A DNA stretch of 48,187 nucleotides from Mesorhizobium sp. LHD-90. GTDB lineage: Bacteria > Pseudomonadota > Alphaproteobacteria > Rhizobiales > Rhizobiaceae. The position numbers and the translations under genes were made by a program. Positions 1 through 8,607 of the stretch are shown piece by piece. Every line of letters begins with the position of its first letter. Within the stretch, counting starts at the first letter, position 1. Location: the NCBI RefSeq assembly GCF_030929505.1, contig NZ_JAVFVV010000030.1, forward strand, positions 1 through 48,187, in the 5' to 3' direction. Under the pieces are notes generated by a model. The model was given only the letters and a program-made list of their open reading frames with translations, did not search any database and was not told the DNA's origin.

Positions 1-77
1 GGACATCTCCCCCACAAGGGGGGAGATTGGCAGCTTCGGCGCCACAGCCGATCTCCCCCCTTGTGGGGGAGATGTCC
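1..77. repeat. Long perfect inverted repeat, Rhizobiales-type palindromic element
   Basis: Two perfect 27-bp inverted arms (1-27 and 51-77) enclose a 23-nt loop. The arms carry C and G runs around the motif CCCACAAGGGG. The element sits just past the stop codon of the FAD-linked oxidase on the minus strand, so its transcript would form a very stable hairpin that could terminate transcription or protect the 3' end. Elements of this shape are dispersed between genes in mesorhizobia. That identification is from general knowledge, while the palindrome itself is read directly. It may extend beyond the left window edge. Confidence 0.85.
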
Positions 78-132
78 GGCAGGACAGAGGGGGGCAACGT
101 AGAGCGCCAAGGATTCATTGTGGATTGTTACA

Positions 133-1530
133 CTACGAAGCCCGCTCAAGCCCCTTGAACAGAAACGTCCTGCCGCTGCGATAGTCGTATTCCGGGTGCT
201 CCCAGGCGATCATCTTGCCGGGGTTAAGCAACCCTTGCGGGTCGGCCTGGCGCTTGAAGGCGAGCTGGATGTCGTCGGTCTGTTTCATGCCGCCTTCCTC
301 CAGCGTGTAGCGGTGCGGGTTGAAGATCGGGCAGCCATTGTCCTCGTAAGTGCGGATGATCTCGTCCAGCCGCTCCTCGCTGGTGAATTTCACCAGCGGC
401 AGGCCGAAGCAGGTGATGTTGCCGTCGAAGCGCACGAATTCGAGATGCGACACGACTTCCCCCGGGAACATGCCGTCAACCTTCTCGACCAGTCCAAGCT
501 GGTCCGGGAACGGGTAAAGCGACTGCAGGTAGGTGATCGACGGATCGACGCGCAGCGCCCTGAGCGTCGTGTGGTTCCAGGCGAGTTCATAGGCCGGCGG
601 AATGCCTTTCCTGTCCTCGATCGCGGAGGCGTCGTAGACGATCTCCGCCTTCTCGCGGCGGGTGAAGGCGCGAAAGGCGTCGAGCGAATGCGGCGCCACC
701 ATGCAGATGACGACGCTCTGGTTCTCCTTCAGGAATTTCTGGTGGCGCTTGAAATAGAGCCAGGGCGCGGGCGCGGCCACTGGCGTGATCAGTTTGGTCA
801 GAATGCCGTCCTGGCAGGCCAGCGCGTTGCCGTAGCGCGCGGCGGCGGAAAAATCGTCGAAGCCGACGATGACGTCCACCCAGTCGTAGGCGGCGGCGAG
901 CGGCATCTCGACCTCAGTGATGATGCCGTTGGTGCCATAGGCGTGGGTGACCTTGTGCAGGTCCTCGCCGGTCAGCTCCAGAATTTTCGGCTCGGCCTCC
1001 ATGGTGACGACACGCAGCCGGATGACGTTGCCGAAATCGCGCAGGCCGCCGAAATTGATCGAGCCGACGCCGCCAGAGCCGCCGGCGATGAAGCCGCCGA
1101 TCGATGCGGTGGCGTAGGTGGAGGGATGCAGCCGCAGTTCCTGCGCTGAATGCGCTTTCGTCGCTTTGTCGATGTCGGCCAGCACGGCGCCCGGCTCCAG
1201 AACGGCGCGGCCGGCTGAAATCGACTTCACCGCATTCATCTCGGCGAGGTTGAGCACCACGCCCCCCGACAGCGGCATGGCCTGGCCGTAATTGCCGGTG
1301 CCGGTGCCGCGCGGCGTCACCGGCACCTGATGGCGGTGGCAGGCGGCGAGCACGCGGATCACTTCCGCCTCGTCCTTCGGCGACACGACGAGGTCACCGG
1401 TCACCTTCTCCAACTGGCGTTTCAGCACCGGGCTGTACCAGTAGAAGTCGCGGCTCTTCTGCTGGACGATGGCAGGATTGTCCTCGATCTTCAGGCCCTC
1501 GAGGTCTTTCTTCAGCGCTTCGAGGTTCAT
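133..1530 (-). CDS. FAD-linked oxidase (PCMH-type FAD-binding, GlcD-like)
   Basis: This 465-residue protein looks like a soluble flavoenzyme of the FAD-linked oxidase (vanillyl-alcohol oxidase/PCMH) superfamily. The FAD-binding half covers about residues 40-220. It has the pyrophosphate loop PRGTGTGNYG at 73-82, a GG-rich segment near 145-157 and the usual NPGKM near the C-terminus. These enzymes oxidise hydroxy acids, alcohols or amines. The sequence does not fix the substrate, and no FeS-binding cysteine cluster of the GlcF/LldE type is present. The ATG overlaps the stop codon of the upstream amidohydrolase by one base (TGATG), so the two are probably translationally coupled. It is the last gene of the minus-strand catabolic locus and is followed by a large palindrome. 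Family assignment is firm; the role is inferred from context. Confidence 0.88.
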   Translation of the reverse strand: MNLEALKKDLEGLKIEDNPAIVQQKSRDFYWYSPVLKRQLEKVTGDLVVSPKDEAEVIRVLAACHRHQVPVTPRGTGTGNYGQAMPLSGGVVLNLAEMNAVKSISAGRAVLEPGAVLADIDKATKAHSAQELRLHPSTYATASIGGFIAGGSGGVGSINFGGLRDFGNVIRLRVVTMEAEPKILELTGEDLHKVTHAYGTNGIITEVEMPLAAAYDWVDVIVGFDDFSAAARYGNALACQDGILTKLITPVAAPAPWLYFKRHQKFLKENQSVVICMVAPHSLDAFRAFTRREKAEIVYDASAIEDRKGIPPAYELAWNHTTLRALRVDPSITYLQSLYPFPDQLGLVEKVDGMFPGEVVSHLEFVRFDGNITCFGLPLVKFTSEERLDEIIRTYEDNGCPIFNPHRYTLEEGGMKQTDDIQLAFKRQADPQGLLNPGKMIAWEHPEYDYRSGRTFLFKGLERAS

Positions 1531-2846
1531 CAGGCCCTCATCAAATCATCGAGTTCGGCATAGTCGGGAAGCTGGCGGTCGATCGCCCGGCCGTCGCGCA
1601 CCACGATGCGATCGGCTTCCGGCCGCGACAGAAGCTCGGTCCAACTCCTTCCGCGGAAGATCACCAGGTCGGCTGGCGCGCCGGTCGAAAGCGTACCCGC
1701 GCGGTCCAGGCTCATCATCGCTGCCGGCGTCGCCGCCACAGCGCGCGGCCAGTCGGCGACCGGGTGGTCGAAATGCAGGATGCGGGTCGCCATGCGATAG
1801 ACCTCCAGCATGTCGAGGTCGCCATAGGCATAGAACGGATCGCGCGTGTTGTCGGAGGCGACCGCCACCGGAATGCCGCGCGCCTTCATTTCGTGCAGCA
1901 GGGTCACGCCGCGCCAGCGTGGCGTGGCGCCGTCAGGGCGGCGGTCCTGCAGGTAGAGGTTGCACATCGGCAGCGAGACGACGCCGAGGCCCGCGGCCGC
2001 CGCCTTGTCCAAGGTCGCCTTAACCTCACGGTCGGGCTGGCGCGACAGCGCGCAGCAATGGCCGACCAGGATCTTTCCCTCGAACTTGTGTCGCAGCGCG
2101 GCTTCCGCGATCCTTTTCAGCGACACGGCGGCAAGGTCGCCGGTCTCGTCGGCGTGGAAATCCAGGTCGAGCCCGAGATCGATCGCAGTCGAGAACATGC
2201 GGTCGAGCAATTCATCGAGGTCGGGGAGCATGTAGGTGACCGCGCCAAGTATGCCCCCGGCCGCTGCGACGCGCCGCGCCAGGCCCGCGAACCATTTTGC
2301 CTCGCGCGCGCCTTCGATGCCGATCAGGCTCGCCGCCTGAAGATCGATGCGGCCGCGCCATTTTTCGCGCATCTCGACGAAGACCGGCCAGGAGATCTTC
2401 TCCTGCGGAGCGATGGAGTCGAGATGGGTGCGGATGGCCCTGGTGCCGTGGGCATAAGCCCCGCGCAACGAAAAATCCATGCGCCGCGCCACGTCATCGG
2501 CGCTCCAGTGGATCAGCCGGTCGGATCCGGCGGCGTCCAGCGCACCCATGAACGAGCCGTCCGGATTGGGCATGCGCGGCCAGATATGGCCCTTGTCGAG
2601 ATGGGTATGGCAGTCGACGAAGCAGGGCAGAACGATGCGTCCGGCGAGATCGACCGTGCGCGGTGGCGCCGGCCGCTCGCCACGCGGCGCGATGCCTTTT
2701 ATCCGCCCGTCGGCGATCGCCACGTCGACCAGCGCGAAACCGTCGCGGTCGAAAGGGGCCTCAAGTCCGGGCGTCAGCGACTGGTGCAGACGCGCATTGC
2801 CCAGCACGTACCAGCCGGTGGCCGGGATTTTGGGAGAGGTGATCAC
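1530..2846 (-). CDS. Cytosine-deaminase-like amidohydrolase (CodA family)
   Basis: This 438-residue metal-dependent amidohydrolase should be a TIM-barrel enzyme that deaminates or hydrolyses a cyclic amidine or amide. The full catalytic set of the CodA family is visible: H80 and H82 in DCHTHLDKGH, H231 and E234 in HADE, H263 in VGHCC and D332 in ASDNTRDPF. The spacing closely follows Escherichia coli cytosine deaminase (H61, H63, H214, E217, H246, D313). Creatinine deaminase and AtzC-type enzymes share this scaffold, so the substrate need not be cytosine. The reading frame stays open far upstream inside the permease gene. I chose the GTG at 2846 because GGAGAGGTGAGG lies just before it and it leaves an 8-nt gap to the permease stop. 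It overlaps the oxidase start. Confidence 0.85.
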   Translation of the reverse strand: MITSPKIPATGWYVLGNARLHQSLTPGLEAPFDRDGFALVDVAIADGRIKGIAPRGERPAPPRTVDLAGRIVLPCFVDCHTHLDKGHIWPRMPNPDGSFMGALDAAGSDRLIHWSADDVARRMDFSLRGAYAHGTRAIRTHLDSIAPQEKISWPVFVEMREKWRGRIDLQAASLIGIEGAREAKWFAGLARRVAAAGGILGAVTYMLPDLDELLDRMFSTAIDLGLDLDFHADETGDLAAVSLKRIAEAALRHKFEGKILVGHCCALSRQPDREVKATLDKAAAAGLGVVSLPMCNLYLQDRRPDGATPRWRGVTLLHEMKARGIPVAVASDNTRDPFYAYGDLDMLEVYRMATRILHFDHPVADWPRAVAATPAAMMSLDRAGTLSTGAPADLVIFRGRSWTELLSRPEADRIVVRDGRAIDRQLPDYAELDDLMRA

Positions 2847-2854
2847 GTCCGACC

Positions 2855-3709
2855 TCACCTCTCCTGTCCCAGCGCGCTTTCGTGCCAGCGCCGCAGGATC
2901 AGATGCGAGACCAGCGACAGCACCAGGAAGATCAGGATGCCGGTGAGCGAGATCAGGAACAGTGCCGCGAACAGCCTTGGCGCATTCAGCCGGTAGCCCG
3001 CCTCGATGATGCGCGATGCCAGCCCCGACGACTGCCCCGCAGCACCCGCGACGAACTCGGCCACCACCGCGCCGATCAGCGACAGGCCGCCGGCGATCTT
3101 CAGGCCGCCGAGGAAATACGGCATCGCCGCCGGCAGCCGCAGATGCCACAGTTCCTGCCAGCGCGTCGCGCCGTTCAGCCGGAACAGGTCGATCAGGTTG
3201 CGGTCCACCGAGTTCAGCCCCAGCGTGGTGTTGGACAGGATCGGGAAGAAGGCGACGATCCAGGAGCACAGCAGAAGCTTCGCCGTCTGGTTGTCGACAT
3301 AGATGTTGATGAGCGGGAAGATCGCCACGATCGGCGTCACCTGCAAGACGATGGCGAAGGGAAAGAGCGACATCTCCACCCATTTCGACTGGGTGAACAG
3401 GATCGCGAGGCCGACGCCGCCGGCCACCGCCAGCAACAGGCTCAAAAAGGTGATGCGCAGCGTCACCAGCAGCGACGAGAACAGCAGTCCGGCGTCCGCT
3501 ATCAGCGTGTCCAGCACCATGCCGGGGCGCGGCAGGATGTATTTCGGGATCTCGTTCCACACGCAGATGCGGTCCCACAGCCAGATCGCGGCCAGCATGA
3601 TGACGACCGGCAGCACCCAGCGTCCGATCTTTTCCAGCCGCGCATTGCGGGCGCGGCGCGCCTCCTCGGCGTCGAGCACGACCGCGCGAGGCTCCTCGAT
3701 GGCCGTCAT
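2855..3709 (-). CDS. ABC transporter permease, NitT/TauT (SsuC-like) family
   Basis: This 284-residue inner-membrane permease has about six hydrophobic segments, starting near residue 31. The cytoplasmic coupling region around residues 165-200 contains the family-typical stretch with LNGATRWQELWHLRLPAA, the EAA-loop equivalent. A charged 30-residue N-terminal tail precedes the first membrane segment, as in SsuC, TauC and ThiX. Its ATG overlaps the stop of the ATPase gene by four bases (ATGA), so permease and ATPase are coupled. With the binding protein at 4835-5839 it forms a complete importer. Family members carry sulfonates, nitrate, pyrimidine thiamine precursors or riboflavin, and the cargo here is not determined. 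Six genes of the locus follow one another on this strand without an obvious internal promoter between permease and oxidase. Confidence 0.9.
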   Translation of the reverse strand: MTAIEEPRAVVLDAEEARRARNARLEKIGRWVLPVVIMLAAIWLWDRICVWNEIPKYILPRPGMVLDTLIADAGLLFSSLLVTLRITFLSLLLAVAGGVGLAILFTQSKWVEMSLFPFAIVLQVTPIVAIFPLINIYVDNQTAKLLLCSWIVAFFPILSNTTLGLNSVDRNLIDLFRLNGATRWQELWHLRLPAAMPYFLGGLKIAGGLSLIGAVVAEFVAGAAGQSSGLASRIIEAGYRLNAPRLFAALFLISLTGILIFLVLSLVSHLILRRWHESALGQER

Positions 3710-4515
3710 GCCCGCACCTCCGCCGCCGGCGCGTTGATGGCGCCCACCAGCACGTCGGACGCCTTTCGGCAGAGTGCGGCATAGTCGGGCGAGGTGCGAA
3801 AAGCCTCGTCGCGCGGATAGGGGGCGTCGACGGCGAGTTCCTCGAACACGCGGCCCGGCCGTGCCGCCATGACCACGATGCGGTTGGACAGGAACACACT
3901 CTCGAACACGCTGTGGGTGACGAAGACGACCGTGAAGCGCTCGTCCTGCCAGAGTTCGAGCAGATCGTTGTTCAGCCGGAAGCGGGTGATCTCGTCGAGA
4001 GCGGCGAAGGGCTCGTCCATCAGGAGCAGCCGCGGCTTGGTCACAAGCCCGCGGGCGATGGAGACGCGCATCTTCATGCCGCCGGAGAGTTCGCGCGGCA
4101 TCGCCTTCTCGAAGCCGGTGAGGCGCACGCGTTCCAAGAGCTCGCGTACCGCCGGCTCGGCCTTGGCGCGCGACACGCCGCGCAGGCGCAGCGGCAGCCA
4201 GACATTGTCGAAGACGTTTGCCCAGGGCAGCAGCGTCGGTTCCTGGAAGACGAAGCCGACGCTGTCCTCGCCGAGCGTCTTCCTCCAGTCGAGCACGCCG
4301 GAGGTCGGGGTCAGCAGGCCGGCGATGATGCGCAGCGCCGTCGACTTGCCGCAGCCCGACGGCCCCAGCAGGCTCAGGAAATCGCCCTCGCGGATGGTAA
4401 GCGTGGCATCGCGCAGCGCGGTCGTGCCGTTGGAGAAGGTTTTTCCGATGCCGCGCAGGATGAGCAGCGGATCGGCGGCGCTATTTGGCTGGGGCATTGC
4501 GGCGACGGTATTCAC
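3706..4515 (-). CDS. ABC transporter ATP-binding protein, NitT/TauT (SsuB/TauB-like)
   Basis: This 269-residue cytoplasmic ATPase powers the neighbouring permease. Walker A is GPSGCGKST (51-59), the Q-loop lies in VFQEPTLLPW, the signature motif is LSGGMKMRVSIARG, Walker B is LLLMDEPFAALDE and the switch histidine is in FVTHSVFES. All catalytic residues are intact. The C-terminal 40 residues after the nucleotide-binding domain resemble the short tail seen in SsuB and TauB. The upstream binding-protein gene is separated by 319 nt that hold a palindromic repeat, so the ATPase may be read through from the binding-protein promoter at a lower level. The gene overlaps the permease start by four bases. 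Confidence 0.93.
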   Translation of the reverse strand: MNTVAAMPQPNSAADPLLILRGIGKTFSNGTTALRDATLTIREGDFLSLLGPSGCGKSTALRIIAGLLTPTSGVLDWRKTLGEDSVGFVFQEPTLLPWANVFDNVWLPLRLRGVSRAKAEPAVRELLERVRLTGFEKAMPRELSGGMKMRVSIARGLVTKPRLLLMDEPFAALDEITRFRLNNDLLELWQDERFTVVFVTHSVFESVFLSNRIVVMAARPGRVFEELAVDAPYPRDEAFRTSPDYAALCRKASDVLVGAINAPAAEVRA

Positions 4516-4834
4516 AAGTAGTTCGTCTCAACCTCGTTGCGTCGGTGTGCTTGCGATCCGGTTTCCTACGACTCAAATGGGCGGAAAACATCGCAAAGCC
4601 TACCTTCCGATGGCCCACTCCGCCCGATAAGGGAAGCCTGTTCGGCGCCGCCGGAGTGCTTCTTTACCGCTACGGCATGGATCCCAGGGTCGCGCAGTTC
4701 GTTTCGCTCCTGCTTGCCCTGGGATGACGAGTTGAAGGGGTGTTTCCGCCAATCTCCAACCTCGGCGATTGGCGGCAAGCGCCAACGCCGTACCGGTGAC
4801 GAATGCTCCGGCGGTCAAAACCCGCTCGGAAAAA
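4516..4834. other. 319-nt gap inside the ABC importer operon
   Basis: There is no convincing gene here. The stretch separates the binding-protein stop (4835) from the ATPase start (4515) on the minus strand. It contains the inverted repeat at 4681-4725 and a second short palindromic patch around 4755-4785. Open frames across it have no ribosome-binding site and no recognisable protein. The gap most likely results from insertion of a dispersed repeat into an operon, and it could uncouple binding-protein expression from the rest of the importer. Confidence 0.6.
4681..4725. repeat. Inverted repeat of a dispersed intergenic element
   Basis: Perfect 9-bp arms ATCCCAGGG (4681-4689) and CCCTGGGAT (4717-4725) flank a 27-nt loop that includes GTTTCGCTCCTGCTTG. 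The surrounding sequence from about 4674 to 4730, reading GGCATGGATCCCAGGG into CCCTGGGATGACGA, matches from memory a repeat frequent between genes in mesorhizobia. It lies inside the importer operon, between the binding protein and the ATPase. Confidence 0.6.
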
Positions 4835-5839
4835 TCACTTCTTCAGATCGAGCCCGACGCCCTTGTTGACGAAATCCAGCGTGTAGGACTTCTTGACGTC
4901 CAGCCCTTCCGGCACGATCTTGGCCTTCACCATCGTGTCGTAGAATTTCTGGATATGCTCGTCGGTCATGGCGCCGATGCCAAGCTTTTCCGCTTCGCCC
5001 GAATCGACGATGCCGAATTTTTTCATCTGGGCGATCGAGAACGCGATCTGCTCGTCGGTGATATCCGGATTGTCCTTCTTGATCGCCTCGTTGGCGGCCT
5101 TGTTGTCGCCGTAGAGGTAATTGTACCAGCCCTTGGCCGAGCCATCGACGAAGCACTGGACGACCTGCGGCCGCTTGTCGATCGTCTCCTGCATGGCCTC
5201 GATCGTGGTCGCGTAGGTGGCGAAGCCGTAGTCGGCGAGCAGGAACTGGTTGGGCACGAAGCCGCCCTCCTTCTCCACCGCGAAGGGCTCGGAGGTCACG
5301 TAGCCCTGCTGCACGGACTTCTTGTTGGCGATGAAGGGCGCGGGGTTATAGGTATAGGGAATGCGCTTGCCGGCGTCCCAGCCGAAGTCCGTGACGATCC
5401 ACTGGAAAAAGCTCTGAAAACCTTCGTCGCCGATGATGTACTGCTCGGCGTTCGTCAAATCTTCCCATTTGTCCAGGCCTTCGCCGGGATGGGTCATCAG
5501 CACCTGTGGCTCCTTCTGGAAGGAGGCGGCGACGACCCGCAGCGGAATGCCTTGCTGGACCGCATCGAACGCCTGCAGGAAATTGCCGCCCATATAGAAG
5601 TCGATCTTGCCGGCAAGCAGCAGCGGCCGGCCGCTGACCTGCGGGCCGCCCTGCTGGATGGTCACCTCGAGGCCGCAAGCGGCATAGGTTCCGTCGGCGA
5701 CGGCCTGGTAGTAGCCGCCATGCTCGGCCTGAGCCAGCCAGTTGGTCATGTAGGTGATTTTTTCGGCCGCCGCGGCGCCGAACGCCGTCGCACCGATGGC
5801 CGCGAACGCGACCGACAGCTTCGCGAGATTCTTGTTCAT
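4835..5839 (-). CDS. ABC substrate-binding protein, NMT1/THI5-like (ThiY/TauA family)
   Basis: This periplasmic binding protein (334 residues from the ATG at 5839) should deliver the solute to the neighbouring permease. A signal peptide spans about residues 1-24, with a short basic start, an alanine-rich core and cleavage near AAA-AEK. The mature protein begins KITYMTNWLAQAEHGGYYQA, the fold-typical first strand and helix of NMT1-like proteins, followed by GLEVTIQQGGPQ. Relatives bind formyl-aminopyrimidine (ThiY), riboflavin (RibY), sulfonates or nitrate. I chose ATG 5839 over the GTG at 5848 because GAGGGTGG lies at good distance before it. A 323-nt gap separates it from the upstream FAD/GcvT enzyme, so it may have its own promoter. 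Confidence 0.9.
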   Translation of the reverse strand: MNKNLAKLSVAFAAIGATAFGAAAAEKITYMTNWLAQAEHGGYYQAVADGTYAACGLEVTIQQGGPQVSGRPLLLAGKIDFYMGGNFLQAFDAVQQGIPLRVVAASFQKEPQVLMTHPGEGLDKWEDLTNAEQYIIGDEGFQSFFQWIVTDFGWDAGKRIPYTYNPAPFIANKKSVQQGYVTSEPFAVEKEGGFVPNQFLLADYGFATYATTIEAMQETIDKRPQVVQCFVDGSAKGWYNYLYGDNKAANEAIKKDNPDITDEQIAFSIAQMKKFGIVDSGEAEKLGIGAMTDEHIQKFYDTMVKAKIVPEGLDVKKSYTLDFVNKGVGLDLKK

Positions 5840-6162
5840 GGAAACCACCCTCGTCCTGCCCGCGCATGCCGCGGTGCTTTGAAAAACCGTCCGATGAGAA
5901 GCAATCCGTGTGCCACCGGCGACATCCGGCCGCCAGCACCCGCCGCACGCTTTTCACGATACCCCGCGCGCGCAATCCATGCCTCCGCGGAAGGCAGAGT
6001 GCATATTTTGCAGGCCGATGTCCATGCGGGTGAGGGGGATGTTCTCGTCTTGCATCAACGCGGCAGGGCGAGGTCGGCATGCTGCCGCTTGTACCCCACC
6101 CCGCCTCGCAATCCTCGCTTCGCTGCGGATTGCTCGGCGACCCTCCCCTCAAGGGGGAGGGT
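5840..6162. other. 323-nt intergenic region upstream of the binding-protein gene
   Basis: I see no gene here. The right-hand part (about 6092-6161) is a repeat element with two hairpins. The left-hand part (5840-6090) is ordinary GC-rich sequence that must carry the leader, and perhaps a promoter, of the minus-strand binding-protein gene. No confident -35/-10 pair could be picked out. Confidence 0.5.
6092..6161. repeat. Composite palindromic repeat (two hairpins)
   Basis: Two inverted repeats lie side by side. One has arms GCAATCC (6108-6114) and GGATTGC (6127-6133). The other has arms CCCTCCCC (6141-6148) and GGGGAGGG (6154-6161) around a 5-nt loop. The unit, with its CCCCACCCCGCCTCGC lead-in, resembles a dispersed rhizobial repeat. 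It begins two bases past the stop codon of the minus-strand FAD/GcvT gene and so could also serve as its transcript end. No long T-run follows. Confidence 0.65.
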
Positions 6163-8607
6163 TTAGGCGCGCACCCGTTCCGCCTTCGGATCGTACATCG
6201 GCTTGAGCGAAGCCTCCGTTCCAAAACGCTCGCCGGCGATCTCGATCTCGTAGGACGAAGACAACAGGTCGGCCTCGCTTTCGCCCTTCGACGGGACATA
6301 GCCCATGCCAACGGCGCCGCCGAGGTGGTGGCCGTAATTGCCCGAGGTGACAGTGCCGACGATTTTTCCGTCGCGCAGGATCGCCTCGTTGTGGAAGAGC
6401 AGCGGCTGCGGGTCGGTGAGGCGGAACTGAACCAGGCGGCGTTCCAGCCCGGCCTCCTTCTTGCGCAGCACGGCGTCGCGGCCGATGAAGCCGGGTTTTG
6501 CCGTCTTCACCGCGAAGCCGAGGCCGGCTTCCAGCACATGGTCCTCGTCGGTGATGTCGTGGCCGAAATGCCGGAACGCCTTTTCGATGCGGCAGGAATC
6601 CAGCGTGTGCAGGCCGCACAGCTTCAGCCCGAAATCCGCGCCGGCCTCCTCGATCGCCTCGAAGACATGGGCGGCCTGGTCGGTGGAAACGTATAGCTCC
6701 CAGCCGAGCTCGCCGACATAGGTGACGCGATGTGCACGCGCCTCGCCCATGCCGATCTCGATCTTCTGCCAGGTGCCGAACGGGTTGTTTTCGTTCGAGA
6801 AATCGTTCGGACTGACCTTCTTGATCACGTCGCGGGCATGAGGCCCCATGAGGCAGAGCACGCTTTCGGCCGCCGTCACGTCGGTGATGACAACGAATTC
6901 GGCGGCGAGATGCCGGCGCAGCCAGGCGAGGTCGCGCTGCAGCGTGGCGCCGGGCACGACAGCTAAAAAGGCGGTTTCCGACAGGCGGCTGACGGTCAGG
7001 TCGCTTTCGATGCCGCCGCGCTCGTTCAGCATCTGCGTGTAGACGATTTTTCCAGCCGGCACGTCCATGTCGTTGGCGCAGAGCCTTTGCAGGAAGGGAA
7101 GCGCGTCGCGGCCCTCGACGCGGATCTTTCCGAACGAGGTCATGTCGAACAGGCCGACGCCGTTTCGCACCGCGAGGTGCTCGTCACGCTGGTTGTCGAA
7201 CCAGTTCTGCCGCTTCCACGAATACTTGTATTCGCGCTCCTGGCCCTGCCGAGCAAACCAGTTGGCGCGCTCCCAGCCGGCGGTCTCGCCGAACACGGCG
7301 CCGCGTGCCTTCAGGTGTTCGTGCAGCGGCGAGCGGCGCACGCCGCGCGCGGACGCCATCTGGCGATAGGGAAAATGGTCGGCATAAAGCAGGCCCAGCG
7401 TCTCGACCGAGCGGCGGTAGAGATAGGTCCTGTTGGCCTGGAACGGCTGGACGCGGCGGATGTCGACGTCCCACAGGTCGAAGGGCGGCTCGCCGTCCTG
7501 CATCCATTGCGCCAGCGCCATGCCGGCGCCGCCGGAGGACTGGATGCCGATGGAGTTGAAGCCGCAGGCGACCCAGAAATTGCGTAGCTGCGGCGCCTCG
7601 CCGAGATAATAGCGGTCGTCGGGCGTAAAGCTCTCGGGGCCGTTGAAGAAAGTGTGAATGCCGGTCTCGGCAAGCAGCGGAAAACGCTTCACCGCCTTTT
7701 CGAGGATCGGCTCGAAGTGGTCGAAATCCTCGGGCAACTGGTCGAAGCAGAAATCTTCCGGGATGCCGTCCATGCCCCAGGGTTTCGCCACCGGCTCGAA
7801 GGCGCCGAGCAGGATCTTTCCGGCGTCTTCCTTGTAGTAGGCGCATTCGTCCGGCACGCGCAGCACCGGCAGGCGCTCCAGGCCGGGGATCGGCTCGGTG
7901 ACGATATAAAAATGCTCGCAGGCATGCAGCGGCACCGGCACGCCGGCCATGGCGCCGACGCCATGCGCCCACATGCCGGCGCAGTTGACGACGTGTTCGC
8001 AGGCGATCGTCGTGGTCTCTCTGTCGACGACAGCGGTGACGCCGGTGACGCGGCCCTTGTCCTGGTGGATGGCGGTTACCTTTGCCTGCTCGACGATTTT
8101 CGCGCCGAGCATGCGCGCGCCCTTGGCGAGCGCCTGGGTGATGTTGGCCGGGTCGCCCTGGCCGTCCTTGGGGATGTAGACGGCGCCGACCACGTCGCCG
8201 ATCTCCAGATGCGGATAGCGGGCCTTTGCTTCAGCCGGCGAGATTTCCTCGACGTCGACGCCGCGGGCGCGCGCCATCGAGGCGTTGCGGTAGAATTCTT
8301 CCTTGCGCTCGGAAGTGAGCGCCACGGAGATCGAGCCGCACTGGCGCATGCCAGTGGCGACGCCCGTCTCCTCTTCCAGCTTGACGTAGAGGTCGGCGGT
8401 GTATTTGGCGAGCCGCGTCATGTTGGCGGTGGCGCGCAACTGGCCGATCAGGCCTGCCGCGTGCCAGGTAGTGCCGGAGGTCAGTTGCTTGCGTTCGAGT
8501 AGCAGGATGTCGGTCCAGCCGAGCTTCGCCAGGTGGTAGGCCATCGAGCAGCCGGCGACGCCGCCGCCGATGATGACGACGCGGGCTTTTTGGGGGAGGG
8601 TGGTCAT
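6163..8607 (-). CDS. FAD-dependent oxidoreductase with GcvT domain (dimethylglycine/sarcosine dehydrogenase family), paralog 1
   Basis: This 814-residue enzyme has an N-terminal DAO-type FAD domain (GGGVAG at 14-19) and a C-terminal aminomethyltransferase (GcvT) half from about residue 430. Known relatives oxidatively demethylate N-methyl amino acids and pass the one-carbon unit to tetrahydrofolate. H49 in SGTTWHAAGL is the position of covalent FAD attachment in mammalian dimethylglycine and sarcosine dehydrogenases. In the GcvT half the stretch NERGGIESDLTVSRL keeps the aspartate that GcvT uses near folate. The frame is open well upstream inside the aminotransferase gene. I chose ATG 8607 because it begins the canonical Rossmann strand and overlaps the aminotransferase stop by four bases (ATGA). 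The substrate is inferred only at family level. Confidence 0.88.
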   Translation of the reverse strand: MTTLPQKARVVIIGGGVAGCSMAYHLAKLGWTDILLLERKQLTSGTTWHAAGLIGQLRATANMTRLAKYTADLYVKLEEETGVATGMRQCGSISVALTSERKEEFYRNASMARARGVDVEEISPAEAKARYPHLEIGDVVGAVYIPKDGQGDPANITQALAKGARMLGAKIVEQAKVTAIHQDKGRVTGVTAVVDRETTTIACEHVVNCAGMWAHGVGAMAGVPVPLHACEHFYIVTEPIPGLERLPVLRVPDECAYYKEDAGKILLGAFEPVAKPWGMDGIPEDFCFDQLPEDFDHFEPILEKAVKRFPLLAETGIHTFFNGPESFTPDDRYYLGEAPQLRNFWVACGFNSIGIQSSGGAGMALAQWMQDGEPPFDLWDVDIRRVQPFQANRTYLYRRSVETLGLLYADHFPYRQMASARGVRRSPLHEHLKARGAVFGETAGWERANWFARQGQEREYKYSWKRQNWFDNQRDEHLAVRNGVGLFDMTSFGKIRVEGRDALPFLQRLCANDMDVPAGKIVYTQMLNERGGIESDLTVSRLSETAFLAVVPGATLQRDLAWLRRHLAAEFVVITDVTAAESVLCLMGPHARDVIKKVSPNDFSNENNPFGTWQKIEIGMGEARAHRVTYVGELGWELYVSTDQAAHVFEAIEEAGADFGLKLCGLHTLDSCRIEKAFRHFGHDITDEDHVLEAGLGFAVKTAKPGFIGRDAVLRKKEAGLERRLVQFRLTDPQPLLFHNEAILRDGKIVGTVTSGNYGHHLGGAVGMGYVPSKGESEADLLSSSYEIEIAGERFGTEASLKPMYDPKAERVRA

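Noticed and set aside
1764-2996. Long plus-strand open frame (about 410 residues) opposite the amidohydrolase
   Set aside because: Mirror of a GC-rich minus-strand gene; the translation has no family features, no signal and no ribosome-binding site.
2847-3899. In-frame upstream extension of the amidohydrolase
   Set aside because: It overlaps the ABC permease completely and has no domain; GTG 2846 has a good ribosome-binding site.
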